Assembly (NCBI RefSeq): GCF_002914525.1
Contig: NZ_LODW01000058.1
Coordinates: forward strand, 1-64,000
Source: Rhizobium hidalgonense
GTDB lineage: Bacteria > Pseudomonadota > Alphaproteobacteria > Rhizobiales > Rhizobiaceae
DNA length: 64,000 nt
Reading direction: 5' to 3'
Numbering within the stretch: position 1 is the first letter of the stretch; every line of letters starts with the position of its first letter. Under the pieces are notes generated by a model. It did not search any database. It was not told the origin of the DNA and saw only the letters and a list, made by a program, of their open reading frames with translations. Of this stretch, positions 45,552 to 55,081 are shown piece after piece. The translations under genes and the position numbers were made by a program.

Positions 45552-46030
45552 GCGCACAGCTTCTTGACCGAACGCTGACATCCGTTCGTATTGGTGATCC
45601 CAACGGAACCTACCCGATCTTCGATGCCACCGGCTCGACCATCGCGCCGGGGCGGTGGAACACCTCGGGCAGCCCGATCATCTATACGAGCCAACACTAT
45701 TCGACCGCGCTGCTCGAAAAGCTCGTCCACGGCAGCGGCAGGCTGCCACCCAACCAGCATTACGTCACGATCACCATACCGCGCGGGCTCAGCTACGAGG
45801 TCTTCTCCGAACCCGCCTTGCCGGGCTGGGACAGCATGCCGGCGAACGCTAGCAAGACATTCGGCGAACGCTGGTGCCAGGAGAGGCGCAGCGCCATCCT
45901 GCTGGTCCCAAGCGCAGTCGCCCGCGTCGATAACAACATATTGATCAATCCGGCCCATCCGGAATTCCCATCGATCACGGTCAGCCTCCACCAGCCCGTC
46001 TTCTGGGATCGCCGTCTGTTCGGGGTGTGA
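45548..46030 (+). CDS. RES-domain toxin
   Basis: A 160-residue RES-domain toxin. Characterised family members degrade NAD+ and stop growth when free of antitoxin. Expected conserved residues are visible: Arg14 (VRIGD), GRWN (35-38), Glu57 in LLEKLVH, and Ser in RRSAILLVPSAV followed by NNILINPAHPEF. It appears complete and intact. The GTG start overlaps the antitoxin stop by four bases, the usual coupling. Confidence 0.9.
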   Translation: MSAQLLDRTLTSVRIGDPNGTYPIFDATGSTIAPGRWNTSGSPIIYTSQHYSTALLEKLVHGSGRLPPNQHYVTITIPRGLSYEVFSEPALPGWDSMPANASKTFGERWCQERRSAILLVPSAVARVDNNILINPAHPEFPSITVSLHQPVFWDRRLFGV

Positions 46031-46282
46031 TGGGCAGGCTTTCAGCACGTAGCATCCTGTGAACTTGCCGGTTATCCTGGCATCCGCAGATGTTCTTAAG
46101 AAGCCGTCCATCGGCTTACGGCAATGTCCGGCGATGCGGGCGAGGTCCGAACCTCGTCATCATCATTTACCTTAAAAAGTAAGGTCAATTTGGTGCGTAG
46201 CTATGACGCACGGCGGTCCAATTGACTCTCAGCATTTGGCATGTAATTGCTGATCCGATTTTTAAGAATTCAAGTAGAATAT
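46031..46282. other. AT-rich intergenic region before a polysaccharide module
   Basis: About 250 bases without a gene. Base composition drops in GC from about 46140 onward and stays lower into the next gene. It probably holds the promoter for the pyruvyl transferase gene and may mark the edge of a transferred segment. No integrase site, direct repeat or tRNA was seen. Confidence 0.5.
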
Positions 46283-47368
46283 ATGTATCATCTCGGCGAA
46301 CTTGTAATACGACGACAGCAAGAAAAGTTGATTAAATCGGTAAGGAAATTTGTTAGTAAAGGACAGCCTTACGTTATAATGGATTTTCCATCTGCCAAGG
46401 ATCCTGGGCACCACGCGAGTTGGCTGGGATTGGCTAGGGTATTATACGAAGTAACGGGACGGCATCCGGTGCTTACCGGTGGCGTGGCCAAAAGTATTGA
46501 TGAAGTAAAAAATACTCCTGGCGACGCGCCAATATTTATTTGTGGGTGGTCAGACTTCGGAGACGGGCGAATCGGCAGGGACGATATTCGTTTTCGTCTG
46601 GCATGCAGATATCCGGACCGAACCATCATTCAGATGCCTCAAACCATCGATTTCGCCAACGATGCACTTCTGGAATACGCCAAGCGTACGATTGGAAGGC
46701 ATCGCAAATTTTTCTTTATGACCCGCGATGAGCAGAGTTTTGGGCTGGCAAAAGCGAATTTCGATTGCGATGTCGAGGCTGGCCCGGACACGGCATTCAG
46801 CATCGAGCTGCTTAAACCGTTCGAAGCTGATCCTATGAGGCTACTGTACGTGATGCAGCCTTTTGGAGATGACGACGTTGATATAGCCGAAGCGCGAGCG
46901 ATTGCAGACGGCCCCCTTACCAATTGGATCAATGGTCCGGATAGTTTGTGGCGCCTGCGCAAGTCGAGTGTCGTCAAGGCGGCAATGCGGCGTGGCTTTA
47001 GCCGTGCCCAGATGGTGTCCCAACATCACGAGGATGTCGCTGCTCGGTATGTCGATTATGGCGTGAGGATGCTGTCCGGCGCGCAACGGATCATCACCAA
47101 CCGTTTACATGGTCATATTCTCTGTCTTTTGCTCAATAAGCCGCATGTCGCGGTTGCGAGAAACGGAAGTAGGCTGCACGACGCCATCGGTAGCTGGGCT
47201 AGCGACAGTCCTCTGGTGGAGAAAGCGACAAATGCCGGTGAACTTTTAGCGGCAATGTCTCGCCTTCCGTATGAGATGAACGGAACTTGGTACAAGTCAA
47301 GTAGACCCATGGATCTGAGCCCCAGCCTTCCTGCGCGAGATCTAGTCCCTCATCCCTCGATCGTTTGA
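46283..47368 (+). CDS. polysaccharide pyruvyl transferase family protein
   Basis: A 361-residue member of the PF04230 family (ExoV, CsaB), which adds pyruvate ketals to sugars of surface polysaccharides. Visible traits: FICGWSDFGDGRIG early, the central IQMPQTI, FMTRDEQSFGLAKA, and the C-terminal RIITNRLHGHILCLLL with the conserved Arg-x-His. ATG 46283 is chosen; an in-frame TTG at 46247 is possible. Codon use is more AT-rich than in neighbours, suggesting horizontal origin. The flippase gene starts 20 bases after its stop. Confidence 0.82.
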   Translation: MYHLGELVIRRQQEKLIKSVRKFVSKGQPYVIMDFPSAKDPGHHASWLGLARVLYEVTGRHPVLTGGVAKSIDEVKNTPGDAPIFICGWSDFGDGRIGRDDIRFRLACRYPDRTIIQMPQTIDFANDALLEYAKRTIGRHRKFFFMTRDEQSFGLAKANFDCDVEAGPDTAFSIELLKPFEADPMRLLYVMQPFGDDDVDIAEARAIADGPLTNWINGPDSLWRLRKSSVVKAAMRRGFSRAQMVSQHHEDVAARYVDYGVRMLSGAQRIITNRLHGHILCLLLNKPHVAVARNGSRLHDAIGSWASDSPLVEKATNAGELLAAMSRLPYEMNGTWYKSSRPMDLSPSLPARDLVPHPSIV

Positions 47369-47388
47369 TTCCCAGTAGGAGCTCAGTT

Positions 47389-48915
47389 TTGTCGGTTGCA
47401 CGAGACGATGATATTCTATTCAGCCATGTCAATAAGAACCGATCCTCGGCGGCTGTAACGGGTGCCTTTTGGTCGGCGATGAGCACGCTTATCCCGACAG
47501 TCCTTACCTTCGCAGTTTTCGTGGTGACGTCTCGAGTCCTCCAGCCTCAAGATTTCGGTCTTGTCGCGCTGGCATTCAGCATCGTGTCGTTTGCCGGCAG
47601 TTTTGGACCGACCGCATTTGGCGAAGCGATCATACAGCGAGCCGAAATAAGGCGAAGCCACCTCGATACGATATTCCTGCTTTCGCTTGCTTTTTCATTT
47701 TTGATCTACGGAGTTTTGTGTGCAGCCGCTTCGCCTATCGCGGCCTACGTGGGACATAAGGAAATCACGTCCCTTATCTACATCATGGGATTGAAGGTAT
47801 TCTTCGACTTCACGGCCGTCGTTCCGAATGCGATCGTCAACAGGAAGATGTCATTCCATCTGGTCGCCGTCCGAACTGTTATCGCCACCATTACGTCTGG
47901 TTGCATTTGCCTTGTTTTGGTTCTCGCCGGTTTCGGGTTGTGGGCGCTTGCAATTGCGCAGATCGCGGCCACCGCGGCATCATGCGGCGCTGCTTTCTGG
48001 GGTGCAGGGTGGTCGCCGGGGCTTCACGTGAAGAGAGAAAGCCTGAACGACCTGCTGCACTACGGCTTTTTTGCATCCGGCACTCGATTTTTACAGACGA
48101 TGAGCTTGGACAATTTGATCATCGGCGTGCTCTTGAGCCCGTCAGCGCTCGGTATTTACAATTTCTCGAAGCGCTTGTTCGATATGATCAACAATGTCAT
48201 CGCTGGGGGCTTAACTTCTGTCACCCATGTCTTGCTATCCTCATTGCGGAGCGATCCGAAGAAGGTTCGAGAAGCATTTCTGATGGCGACGTTTGGCTGT
48301 GCCCTGGTTTCCTACCCGGTCTTCATTGGCCTTGCTGCCGTTGCCGATGATGCGATCACGACAATTTTCGGTGCGCATTGGATCGAGGCCGTTTGGCCGG
48401 TTCGGTTCTACTGCGTTATCGGGTTGATGGCCGGGATCGGCTACGTGCAGGCATCCTTGATCAAGAGCCAGGGGGAGATGGATTGGTGGTTCTACTACCA
48501 GCTGGCACGAAATCTCCTCACGCTCGTAACGATCGCAGCTCTTTATCCTTATGGCGTCACAACAGTTGTTTTCGCCATTATGATCGAAGTTCTGTTGTTT
48601 TGGCCGATCACCAGCTGGAAGGTTTCGCGCCATATAGAGCTGAGTGTCGGGGCCTATCTGATGCAATTCCTTCGGCCAAGCCTGGCTTGTGCGGGAATGG
48701 TCGCTGTGGTTTTGCTGCTGCATGAATCGCTCGTCCATTGGTCGCCTTATCCACGATTGGCCGTGGAAATCGTCGCCGGCGGAATTGCATACTGCTGCCT
48801 GATCTTTGTTCTGTGCAGATCTCATCTCAATGTCTTGATCGGCAGCATAAAGCAGGTACGACAGCGCAAAACCAACAGGGACGAGATTGTCGACCCTGTG
48901 GCACATCAATCGTGA
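47389..48915 (+). CDS. Wzx-type polysaccharide flippase
   Basis: A 508-residue membrane protein with about 12-14 hydrophobic segments of the Polysacc_synt_3/MviN-like type. It would flip lipid-linked repeat units across the inner membrane. The start is a TTG at 47389 with AGGAG seven bases upstream; the frame is open back to 47365 but lacks a ribosome site there. Immediately follows the pyruvyl transferase gene. Confidence 0.88.
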   Translation: MSVARDDDILFSHVNKNRSSAAVTGAFWSAMSTLIPTVLTFAVFVVTSRVLQPQDFGLVALAFSIVSFAGSFGPTAFGEAIIQRAEIRRSHLDTIFLLSLAFSFLIYGVLCAAASPIAAYVGHKEITSLIYIMGLKVFFDFTAVVPNAIVNRKMSFHLVAVRTVIATITSGCICLVLVLAGFGLWALAIAQIAATAASCGAAFWGAGWSPGLHVKRESLNDLLHYGFFASGTRFLQTMSLDNLIIGVLLSPSALGIYNFSKRLFDMINNVIAGGLTSVTHVLLSSLRSDPKKVREAFLMATFGCALVSYPVFIGLAAVADDAITTIFGAHWIEAVWPVRFYCVIGLMAGIGYVQASLIKSQGEMDWWFYYQLARNLLTLVTIAALYPYGVTTVVFAIMIEVLLFWPITSWKVSRHIELSVGAYLMQFLRPSLACAGMVAVVLLLHESLVHWSPYPRLAVEIVAGGIAYCCLIFVLCRSHLNVLIGSIKQVRQRKTNRDEIVDPVAHQS

Positions 48916-49050
48916 TATCGGGACTCCTCCGTTGCGACCTGCCTTGCGGAGAAGCTACTGATACGTAAAGCAGCGGTCGGCACACACGTCACTTTCAGTC
49001 CACTGCATTGAACGCCGCTCAGGCACAAGCGAAATAGGGTAATCGATCAG

Positions 49051-50142
49051 ATGACCAGTCTCGACCGCGGTTATTCGCCATCGACCATTGACGACGCAGG
49101 AGTGTCGATTCCCGAGCGCAGCCGTTACTATTCCCTGGATGCAATGCGCGGGTTTGCCGCTATTTGTGTTGTCGCTACACATTTCCAGGAACGATATGCC
49201 CCATCGGCCTATCTGGCTGTCGACTTTTTCTTCGTTCTCAGTGGATTTATTATCGCGGAGATTTATGGAAAACGGCTTGCGCGTGGCCTGCCATTCCCCG
49301 CGTTCATGGCGGCTCGAATCAAGCGCCTTTATCCGCTCTATCTGATCGGAATTTTGGTCGGTCTCGTCCAGATCATACTGTTAACAAGCTGGGGTCTGCG
49401 AGATCAAAGCGTGGTTGACCTGCTGGTGTCGACCGTTGCCAACGGGGTTTTTCTGCCCAGCCCGATGTATTTCCTTCAAACCAACCCGATGCAAGGGATG
49501 TTTCCAATCAACGGTCCAGCATGGTCGATGTTCTGGGAACTGTTGGTGAACATAGTCTTTGCGCTATGGCTTTTCCGGCTCTCTGTTCGCGCCCTTTGCG
49601 AAGTCGCACTGGTTTCGGCTGCGCTTTTGGTTTTTGTGGGTCTTAATTACGGTATGCTGAATATCGGCTGGGAATGGCCTTCAGCGGTAGGTGGTCTCCC
49701 AAGGGTCATGTTTTCATTTACTGTAGGGGTCGTGATCAGCCGTCTATTCGGTGGAATGCCGGCCTGGAGCAAAGGTTGGACGGCGATCGTGCCGTGCCTT
49801 CTCCTGATGGTTTTCATGGCCGCACCGGTTCCTTCCCTGCTGCGGCCCTACTACGATTTGACCTTCGCGATAGCTCTGGCGCCGCTCACCGTGATGCTTG
49901 GCCTCTTTCTGGAGATGCCGGCAAAAGCAGATAGGTTGGCGACATGGGTTGGCTATATCTCCTACCCCGTCTACATCCTGCACCGCGGTGTGATCGGTGT
50001 TTTCAAGCCAGTCGCCGGGTCGATCGGATTGAGCGGCCCTCTCGCCTTTCTCGTGCTTCTGAGTGCAGTCCTATGTTTCGCTTACGGAACTGCTCGTCTC
50101 GTAGACAAAACGATGGCCATGCGGGCTCGGCCAGCTCGATAA
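49051..50142 (+). CDS. acyltransferase 3 family membrane protein
   Basis: A 363-residue protein of the acyltransferase 3 family (OafA, ExoZ), with about ten membrane segments. The catalytic-type His is seen in the opening block LDAMRGFAAICVVATHF, and the family's VDFFFVLSGFII and ARIKRLYPLYL follow. It probably acetylates or acylates sugars of the same polysaccharide. It lies 135 bases after the flippase gene. Confidence 0.9.
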   Translation: MTSLDRGYSPSTIDDAGVSIPERSRYYSLDAMRGFAAICVVATHFQERYAPSAYLAVDFFFVLSGFIIAEIYGKRLARGLPFPAFMAARIKRLYPLYLIGILVGLVQIILLTSWGLRDQSVVDLLVSTVANGVFLPSPMYFLQTNPMQGMFPINGPAWSMFWELLVNIVFALWLFRLSVRALCEVALVSAALLVFVGLNYGMLNIGWEWPSAVGGLPRVMFSFTVGVVISRLFGGMPAWSKGWTAIVPCLLLMVFMAAPVPSLLRPYYDLTFAIALAPLTVMLGLFLEMPAKADRLATWVGYISYPVYILHRGVIGVFKPVAGSIGLSGPLAFLVLLSAVLCFAYGTARLVDKTMAMRARPAR

Positions 50143-50164
50143 GCCGCAAACAGATGTCGTATGA

Positions 50165-51151
50165 TCACGCCCTGGGCCGTGGCGAGCGGGCCATCAGCCG
50201 GGCATAGGCGATGGCCGACAGCATGTTGACATGGTTGGCTTTGCCGGTGCCGGCAATGTCGAAGGCTGTGCCGTGATCGACCGAGACGCGGTCGATCGGC
50301 AGGCCGAGCGAGACGTTGACCGCCGTCTCGAAGGCGACGAGCTTGATCGGGATATGGCCCTGGTCGTGATATTGGGCAATGACCAGATCGAAGGCGCCAT
50401 TATAGGCGCGGGCGAACACCGTGTCGGCGGAGATCGGGCCGACGACGTCGATACCGCTAGCCTGTGCCTGCTCGACGGCGGGTGCCAGGAATTCCGTGTC
50501 CTCGGTGCCGAACAGGCCGTTTTCGCCGCAATGCGGATTGAGGCCGGCGACGGCGATGCGCGCCTTCTTACCAAGGCGCAGGAAGTGCTTGTGACCGGCT
50601 TCGATGGTGGCCAGAACCCGCTCGGTCTTGGCGCGTTCGATCGCCCCCTTCAGCGAGATATGGGTGGAGACATGGATGGTGTTCAGCCGCTCGGAGGCAA
50701 GCAGCATGAACGAACTCTTCGAGCCGGTCAGATGGGCGAGAAGCCCGGTGTGCCCGTCATGGTGATGGCCGGCAAGGTTCATCGCTTCCTTGTTGATCGG
50801 CGCGGTGACGATGACATCGGCCTCACCAGCCATGGCAAGATCGACGGCGCGGGTGATATAACGCACCGAGGCATCGCCGGCGACGGGGCTGACCTTACCG
50901 ATTTCGGGCAGGGCCGCGCCGAGCACGACTTCGTCGACGGCGATCATGCCATCGCCCGCATCGGCAGGCCCGAATTTGAGGCCGGTGCTGCAGACGCGAT
51001 CGGCGCGCTCCAGCGCTTCGACATTGCCGACGATGACAAAATCGCGGCGCTCTTTGCTGGGAAGGGCCGCCAAGGCCTTGACGATCACTTCGGGGCCGAC
51101 GCCGGAGGGATCGCCGAGCGTCACTGCGACTTTCGCATTCCTGTCCATCAT
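50165..51151 (-). CDS. pdxA2: PdxA2-type four-carbon acid-sugar phosphate dehydrogenase
   Basis: A 328-residue member of the PdxA family. It has [11 protein letters not shown] at the start, the metal-binding His stretch [25 protein letters not shown] and [14 protein letters not shown]. Housekeeping PdxA makes vitamin B6, but this gene stands in a cluster with a DUF1537 kinase. That combination is known from D-threonate and erythronate pathways, where PdxA2 oxidises and decarboxylates the 4-phosphate to dihydroxyacetone phosphate. The ATG at 51151 follows GAAGGG. It begins 12 bases after the Fe-dehydrogenase stop, so they are one operon. Assignment as PdxA2 is by context. Confidence 0.8.
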   Translation of the reverse strand: MMDRNAKVAVTLGDPSGVGPEVIVKALAALPSKERRDFVIVGNVEALERADRVCSTGLKFGPADAGDGMIAVDEVVLGAALPEIGKVSPVAGDASVRYITRAVDLAMAGEADVIVTAPINKEAMNLAGHHHDGHTGLLAHLTGSKSSFMLLASERLNTIHVSTHISLKGAIERAKTERVLATIEAGHKHFLRLGKKARIAVAGLNPHCGENGLFGTEDTEFLAPAVEQAQASGIDVVGPISADTVFARAYNGAFDLVIAQYHDQGHIPIKLVAFETAVNVSLGLPIDRVSVDHGTAFDIAGTGKANHVNMLSAIAYARLMARSPRPRA

Positions 51152-51162
51152 CAATATCCCTT

Positions 51163-52296
51163 CTAGAACGCCGCTGTGTAGATCGAGCGAATGTCGGCGC
51201 GCGTGAGATCGCGCGGATTGTTGTCGAGCAGCCGGCGGATGGCAAAGGCATCGTCGGCCATGGCGTCGAGATCGCTTTCCGGCACGCCGAGGCCGGAGAG
51301 TTTCATCTCGATGCCGAGTTCGGCGCAGAAAGCGTAGGCCGCATCGAAGACGGATGCGATGTTGTCAGAGGACTGGCGCCCAAGTGCTTCCATCACCGCT
51401 TTTGTCTTTTCCGGGGCCGACGGGGTGTTGAAGGCGAGTACATGTGGGAAGATCAGCGCATTCGCCGCACCATGCGCCACATGCCAGCGCGTGCCGAGGG
51501 GATAGGCGAGCGCATGGCCGCCGGCGGTGTTGACCGGGCCGAGGCAGAAGCCGCCGTACAGCGAGGCGAGCGAAAGGCCGGCGCGCGCTTCGGCGTCGTT
51601 GCCGTCCTTGACGGCGCGGGCGAGATATTTGCCGACGAGCCGCGTTCCCTCGATCGCATAGATGTCGACCATCGGATGGGCTTTGCGGTTGGTGAAGGCC
51701 TCGACGCAATGAGCCATCGCGTCGATGCCGGTGGCAGCCGTAGTCCGCGCCGGCACGGTGAAGGTCAGGGCCGGATCGATGACGGCTATATCGGCCAGCA
51801 TGTGCAGGCTTTCGACGGCAAGCTTCGCCATCGTGTTGGGATCGGTGACCAGTGCGCGGATGCCTGCCTCGCTGCCGGTGCCCGAGGTCGTCGGCACCTG
51901 GGCGAGCGCTGCCTTGCGCGGCCCGTGCACCTTGTTCGGGCCGACGACCTCATGCAGCGTCTGCGCGGAGCCGGCAAGAACGGCGGCAAGTTTTGCCAGA
52001 TCCATGGCGCTGCCACCGCCGAAGCCGACAATGAGTTCGGCATCGGCGCCATTGGCCGCCGCCAGGACTTTTTCGAGGTTGGCGGTATCCGGCTCGGGCG
52101 TCACTTCGGAAAAGACGGTGACTTCGCCCGTGAGTTCCAGCACATCGATACGCGAAGCGTTGAAAGCGTCGGAGATGACAAGCGCACGCCTATAGCCTTT
52201 TTCGGCAGCCCATTTGCCGAGCTTGCCCGCCGTGCCGATGCCGAATTCGATCAGATGCGGCCGAACGATCGTGATCGGCGAATCCAAGCTGGCCAT
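51163..52296 (-). CDS. iron-containing alcohol dehydrogenase
   Basis: A 377-residue group III alcohol dehydrogenase. The NAD-binding [12 protein letters not shown] (about 93-104) and metal-site region [11 protein letters not shown], followed by [10 protein letters not shown] and [14 protein letters not shown], are all present. The family includes maleylacetate reductases and hydroxyacid dehydrogenases, so a hydroxyl/keto acid step in the same pathway is likely. GGGAGGA is well placed before the ATG. It is followed closely by pdxA2. Substrate unknown. Confidence 0.88.
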   Translation of the reverse strand: MASLDSPITIVRPHLIEFGIGTAGKLGKWAAEKGYRRALVISDAFNASRIDVLELTGEVTVFSEVTPEPDTANLEKVLAAANGADAELIVGFGGGSAMDLAKLAAVLAGSAQTLHEVVGPNKVHGPRKAALAQVPTTSGTGSEAGIRALVTDPNTMAKLAVESLHMLADIAVIDPALTFTVPARTTAATGIDAMAHCVEAFTNRKAHPMVDIYAIEGTRLVGKYLARAVKDGNDAEARAGLSLASLYGGFCLGPVNTAGGHALAYPLGTRWHVAHGAANALIFPHVLAFNTPSAPEKTKAVMEALGRQSSDNIASVFDAAYAFCAELGIEMKLSGLGVPESDLDAMADDAFAIRRLLDNNPRDLTRADIRSIYTAAF

Positions 52297-52652
52297 GAAC
52301 CAGTCCTCCCTGCAAGATCTTGCGGCAACAATTTCGTCGCCCTCTTTTATTGTAAAGTTGTAAGATCAATGTCAAGCCGGCATTCCAAGGCGCGGAAGTT
52401 TTTATCGTCTGATTGTGGTCGGTTAGGCTTTGAAGCTGCGTTTCCGCGTCACAATCTATCGCGATATCATAATGTTAACAAGTATATGTCGACGGAGGGG
52501 TCTTCCGGGGACGAAAGACCGGGTGACCGTTTGCCGGCGCATGGCTCTTGTCAAATTGCTGTCGCTTAGTCGCTCCAGCGCCGGTGGCCCTGCATCCTTT
52601 CGGGCCCGATCGGATGCAGGTTTACAATCTTCCGGCCGCCGCTTCGATCAGA
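52297..52652. other. intergenic region with an internal promoter
   Basis: About 356 bases between the sialidase-like gene and the Fe-dehydrogenase gene on the minus strand. It holds a promoter-like element at 52349-52375, listed separately, and an AT-rich patch near 52450-52490. No gene was recognised. Confidence 0.55.
52349..52375 (-). promoter_or_regulatory. promoter/operator of the Fe-dehydrogenase-pdxA2 unit
   Basis: On the minus strand TTGACA (52375-52370) and TACAAT (52354-52349) form a promoter with a short, 15-base spacer. CTTTACAATAAA here closely matches ATTTACAATAAC at 54988-54999, so the same regulator may act at both. The forward strand shows a direct repeat TTGTAA-AG-TTGTAA. 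Confidence 0.5.
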
Positions 52653-53837
52653 TCAGGGCAGCGATCGCGGGGCCAGGCGCACATATTTGATGGCGCGCCG
52701 GTAATAGGTGTAGGCGATATGGAGTGTGCCGTCGCCGCCCTCGATGATCGAGGGATAGGAGAATTCGCGATTCAGCGAATCCTTCGAATTGTTGCTGAGG
52801 CAGAAGCCATCGCCGGTATCGAGATCGATGCGATGCGGAAAGCTCTTGCCGCCATCCCTAGAGATCGCCAGGCTGAGCGGCGCCCGGGGCACGCCCCAGA
52901 CCGCCTTGCGGCCGATATCGGCGACAACAGTGGTCTCTCCCGCCTCGCCACCCTCGATTTCGTCATAGAGCGACTGGCGGCGTGCGTCCGACATCGTCGC
53001 ATTCGAATGGTTATAAACCATTGCGATTGCTCCATCATTCAGGACGGTGGCCTGGATCGAGGAGTTGTTGTTCGGCAGTTCGGTCGGCGCGGGCGCGCTC
53101 CACGTTTCGCCGCCGTCGGACGATCGGCTGGAAAGGATGCTCTCGGCGAAACGATTGCGGTAGAAGGCGATCATTTCGTCGCCGCCGAGCGGCAGGATGT
53201 TCATGTGCACGGCACCGATACTGTCTGGAATATCGTGCATCTGCCAGCTTTCGCCGCCGTTCCGCGAGATCAGCACCGCTGCCGTATCGGCGTCGCCGCT
53301 CCAGCGCTGGCCGTTGAGGCCGACGCAGCGGAAGACCGGAAGCAGCCAGTCGCCCCGTCCGTTGACGACGATCGGCTGGCGAACGAATGTGCCGGGACTG
53401 CCGCAGAGGACCCTGACCAGCCCAAAGCTTTTGCCGCCATCGTCCGATATGCGGCATTTGACAACGGACCCGTCCTGATTGCCCGAGGTTTGCGAGGTAT
53501 AGAGCAGCCAAGTCTTTCCGTCAGGAGCATTGAAAATCAATGGATTCTGCTCGGATTTCTGTGGGTCGTCGCTCATCTTCTCCGGCTCGGACCAGCGCTC
53601 GGCGTCCGGTGCTAACCGCGACATGTAAATCGAAATATCGCCCATGCCCTCCATCGTGCCGCCGAACCAGACGCAGGTCAGCGTTCCGTCGGGCAGAAAA
53701 GCGAGATTTGCCGCATGGTTCTGGATGCAGGGCGAGGGCAGGTAGGCGTCGGCCCGGCCCTCGATGGCGGGGCGAGGGGTGATAAGCCCGGTCATCATGG
53801 CGGGCACGACTTCCGAAGGCAGGCCGGTAAAGCTCAT
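52653..53837 (-). CDS. sialidase-like (BNR repeat) protein, cytoplasmic
   Basis: A 394-residue six-bladed propeller-type protein of the BNR_2 sialidase-like group. Four Asp-box motifs are visible (SDDGGKSF, SRNGGESW, SSDGGETW, SRDGGKSF), and the C-terminal YPSIIEGGDGTLHIAYTYYRR is typical. There is no signal peptide and no FRIP motif of classical sialidases, so it probably acts inside the cell on an imported conjugate; true sialidase activity is doubtful. ATG 53837 follows GAGGAG. It begins 11 bases after the aldolase stop, in the same operon. Confidence 0.82.
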   Translation of the reverse strand: MSFTGLPSEVVPAMMTGLITPRPAIEGRADAYLPSPCIQNHAANLAFLPDGTLTCVWFGGTMEGMGDISIYMSRLAPDAERWSEPEKMSDDPQKSEQNPLIFNAPDGKTWLLYTSQTSGNQDGSVVKCRISDDGGKSFGLVRVLCGSPGTFVRQPIVVNGRGDWLLPVFRCVGLNGQRWSGDADTAAVLISRNGGESWQMHDIPDSIGAVHMNILPLGGDEMIAFYRNRFAESILSSRSSDGGETWSAPAPTELPNNNSSIQATVLNDGAIAMVYNHSNATMSDARRQSLYDEIEGGEAGETTVVADIGRKAVWGVPRAPLSLAISRDGGKSFPHRIDLDTGDGFCLSNNSKDSLNREFSYPSIIEGGDGTLHIAYTYYRRAIKYVRLAPRSLP

Positions 53838-53848
53838 GGCGGGTCTCC

Positions 53849-54754
53849 TCAAGGCAGCTTGGCATAGCTTTCGGCAAGTGCGGCGTAGTCCGCCTCGCCG
53901 AGCGGCATCAGCGGCGGGCGCGTTCGGCTCCAGGCGGGATTGCCCGTCTTCAGCCCCACCATTGCCTTGATGGTCGGGATCTGGACGTAGGAGTTGGAAA
54001 GCGTGCGATAGGCGTTGATACGCGCCTGCGCCGCCTCGACATCGGCGGCGCGCGCCTCGTCATGGACGTGGTCGTAGATGGTGCGCAGCGAATCCGCCAC
54101 CAGATTGGAGGTGGCGGTGATGCAGCCGGCGCCGCCGGCCTTCAGCAGCGGCAGCAGCAGCGGATCGGCGCCCGCCAGCACCGAAAAACCGGGATGCGCG
54201 GCGATAATGGCCTGCATGTTATTGAAATCGCCGGCAGATTCCTTGATGCCGACGACCGTTTCCGGGAAGGCGGCAATCAGCCGGCCGATCAGCGGAATGG
54301 ACAGCGGCACGCCCGAGACCTGCGGGATATGATAGAGGATGACCCGAAGGCGCGTGTCGGCGACCTTTTCCAGCACCTGCGAATAGGCGGCGAACAGGCC
54401 GTCGTCAGAAACGCCCTTGTAATAGAATGGCGGCAGCATCACCACCTTGGTGACACCGAGCGACAGCGCGTGCCGGGTCAGTTCCACGGTCTCCGGAATG
54501 GCGACGACCCCGGTGCCCGGCAGAAGCCTGTCGGCCGGAATGCCGGCCTTCACGGCCGCTTCCAGAATGGCGCGGCGCTCGGCTCCGGAGAAGGAATTGG
54601 CCTCGCCCGTCGTACCGAGCAGGGCCACGCCATGACATCCTTCAGCCAGCAGCTGCCGGCAATGATCGGTGAAAAGCGCCAAATCCGGCGTGTTGTCTGC
54701 CGTCAGCGGCGTCGCGGCCGCACTGAAGACGCCTGTGATCCTGTGATGGCTCAT
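53849..54754 (-). CDS. DHDPS/N-acetylneuraminate lyase family aldolase
   Basis: A 301-residue class I aldolase. It has the family GTTGEANSFS motif (about 46-55), the Tyr of YHIP (about 135-138) and the Schiff-base Lys in VVGIKESAGDF (about 164). Members cleave or make 2-keto-3-deoxy acids with pyruvate, or make dihydrodipicolinate. The catabolic setting argues against lysine synthesis. It is first in the minus-strand operon with the sialidase-like gene. ATG 54754 has GGGGAT upstream. Actual substrate unknown. Confidence 0.88.
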   Translation of the reverse strand: MSHHRITGVFSAAATPLTADNTPDLALFTDHCRQLLAEGCHGVALLGTTGEANSFSGAERRAILEAAVKAGIPADRLLPGTGVVAIPETVELTRHALSLGVTKVVMLPPFYYKGVSDDGLFAAYSQVLEKVADTRLRVILYHIPQVSGVPLSIPLIGRLIAAFPETVVGIKESAGDFNNMQAIIAAHPGFSVLAGADPLLLPLLKAGGAGCITATSNLVADSLRTIYDHVHDEARAADVEAAQARINAYRTLSNSYVQIPTIKAMVGLKTGNPAWSRTRPPLMPLGEADYAALAESYAKLP

Positions 54755-54977
54755 CCTATCCCCTTCGGCGCGTCCTGTCTTGCCGATCCGCGGTCGATCC
54801 GCCCGGCTGCGCATCCGATTGTCTTCGTCTGTTTGCGATGGAGTGCTAAGAACTTTTCCATTGCGGCGATTTTGTCAAGAAGACAAAGTGCCTTCATGGG
54901 AGAGTAAAAAATTATCTATTTGTTATTGCTGCAATATTTTTCAGCATATATTTTGCCTGAATGAAAACCGCGATTTT

Positions 54978-54999
54978 TTGTTGACATATTTACAATAAC
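54978..54999. promoter_or_regulatory. operator/promoter between divergent catabolic operons
   Basis: TTGTTGACATATTTACAA (54978-54995) is an imperfect inverted repeat with TTGT/ACAA ends and includes a -35-like TTGACA (54981-54986). Its right part TTTACAATAA recurs before the Fe-dehydrogenase gene. A FadR-type GntR regulator encoded at 61848 is the natural candidate to bind it. Confidence 0.5.
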
Positions 55000-55081
55000 G
55001 AGAGAACCATAAGGAACGGATTGTGCTGCGCCTGGCAGGTGCAGGGAGAGCGCCGCCGAATTCACCGTGGGAGGGAATGCC

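Noticed and set aside
50165-51151. Vitamin B6 biosynthesis gene pdxA
   Set aside because: The neighbourhood with a DUF1537 kinase, importer and dehydrogenase points to the catabolic PdxA2 role; the usual rsmA partner of pdxA is absent.
53849-54754. Lysine biosynthesis dihydrodipicolinate synthase
   Set aside because: The operon setting is catabolic, and the family includes many catabolic aldolases.
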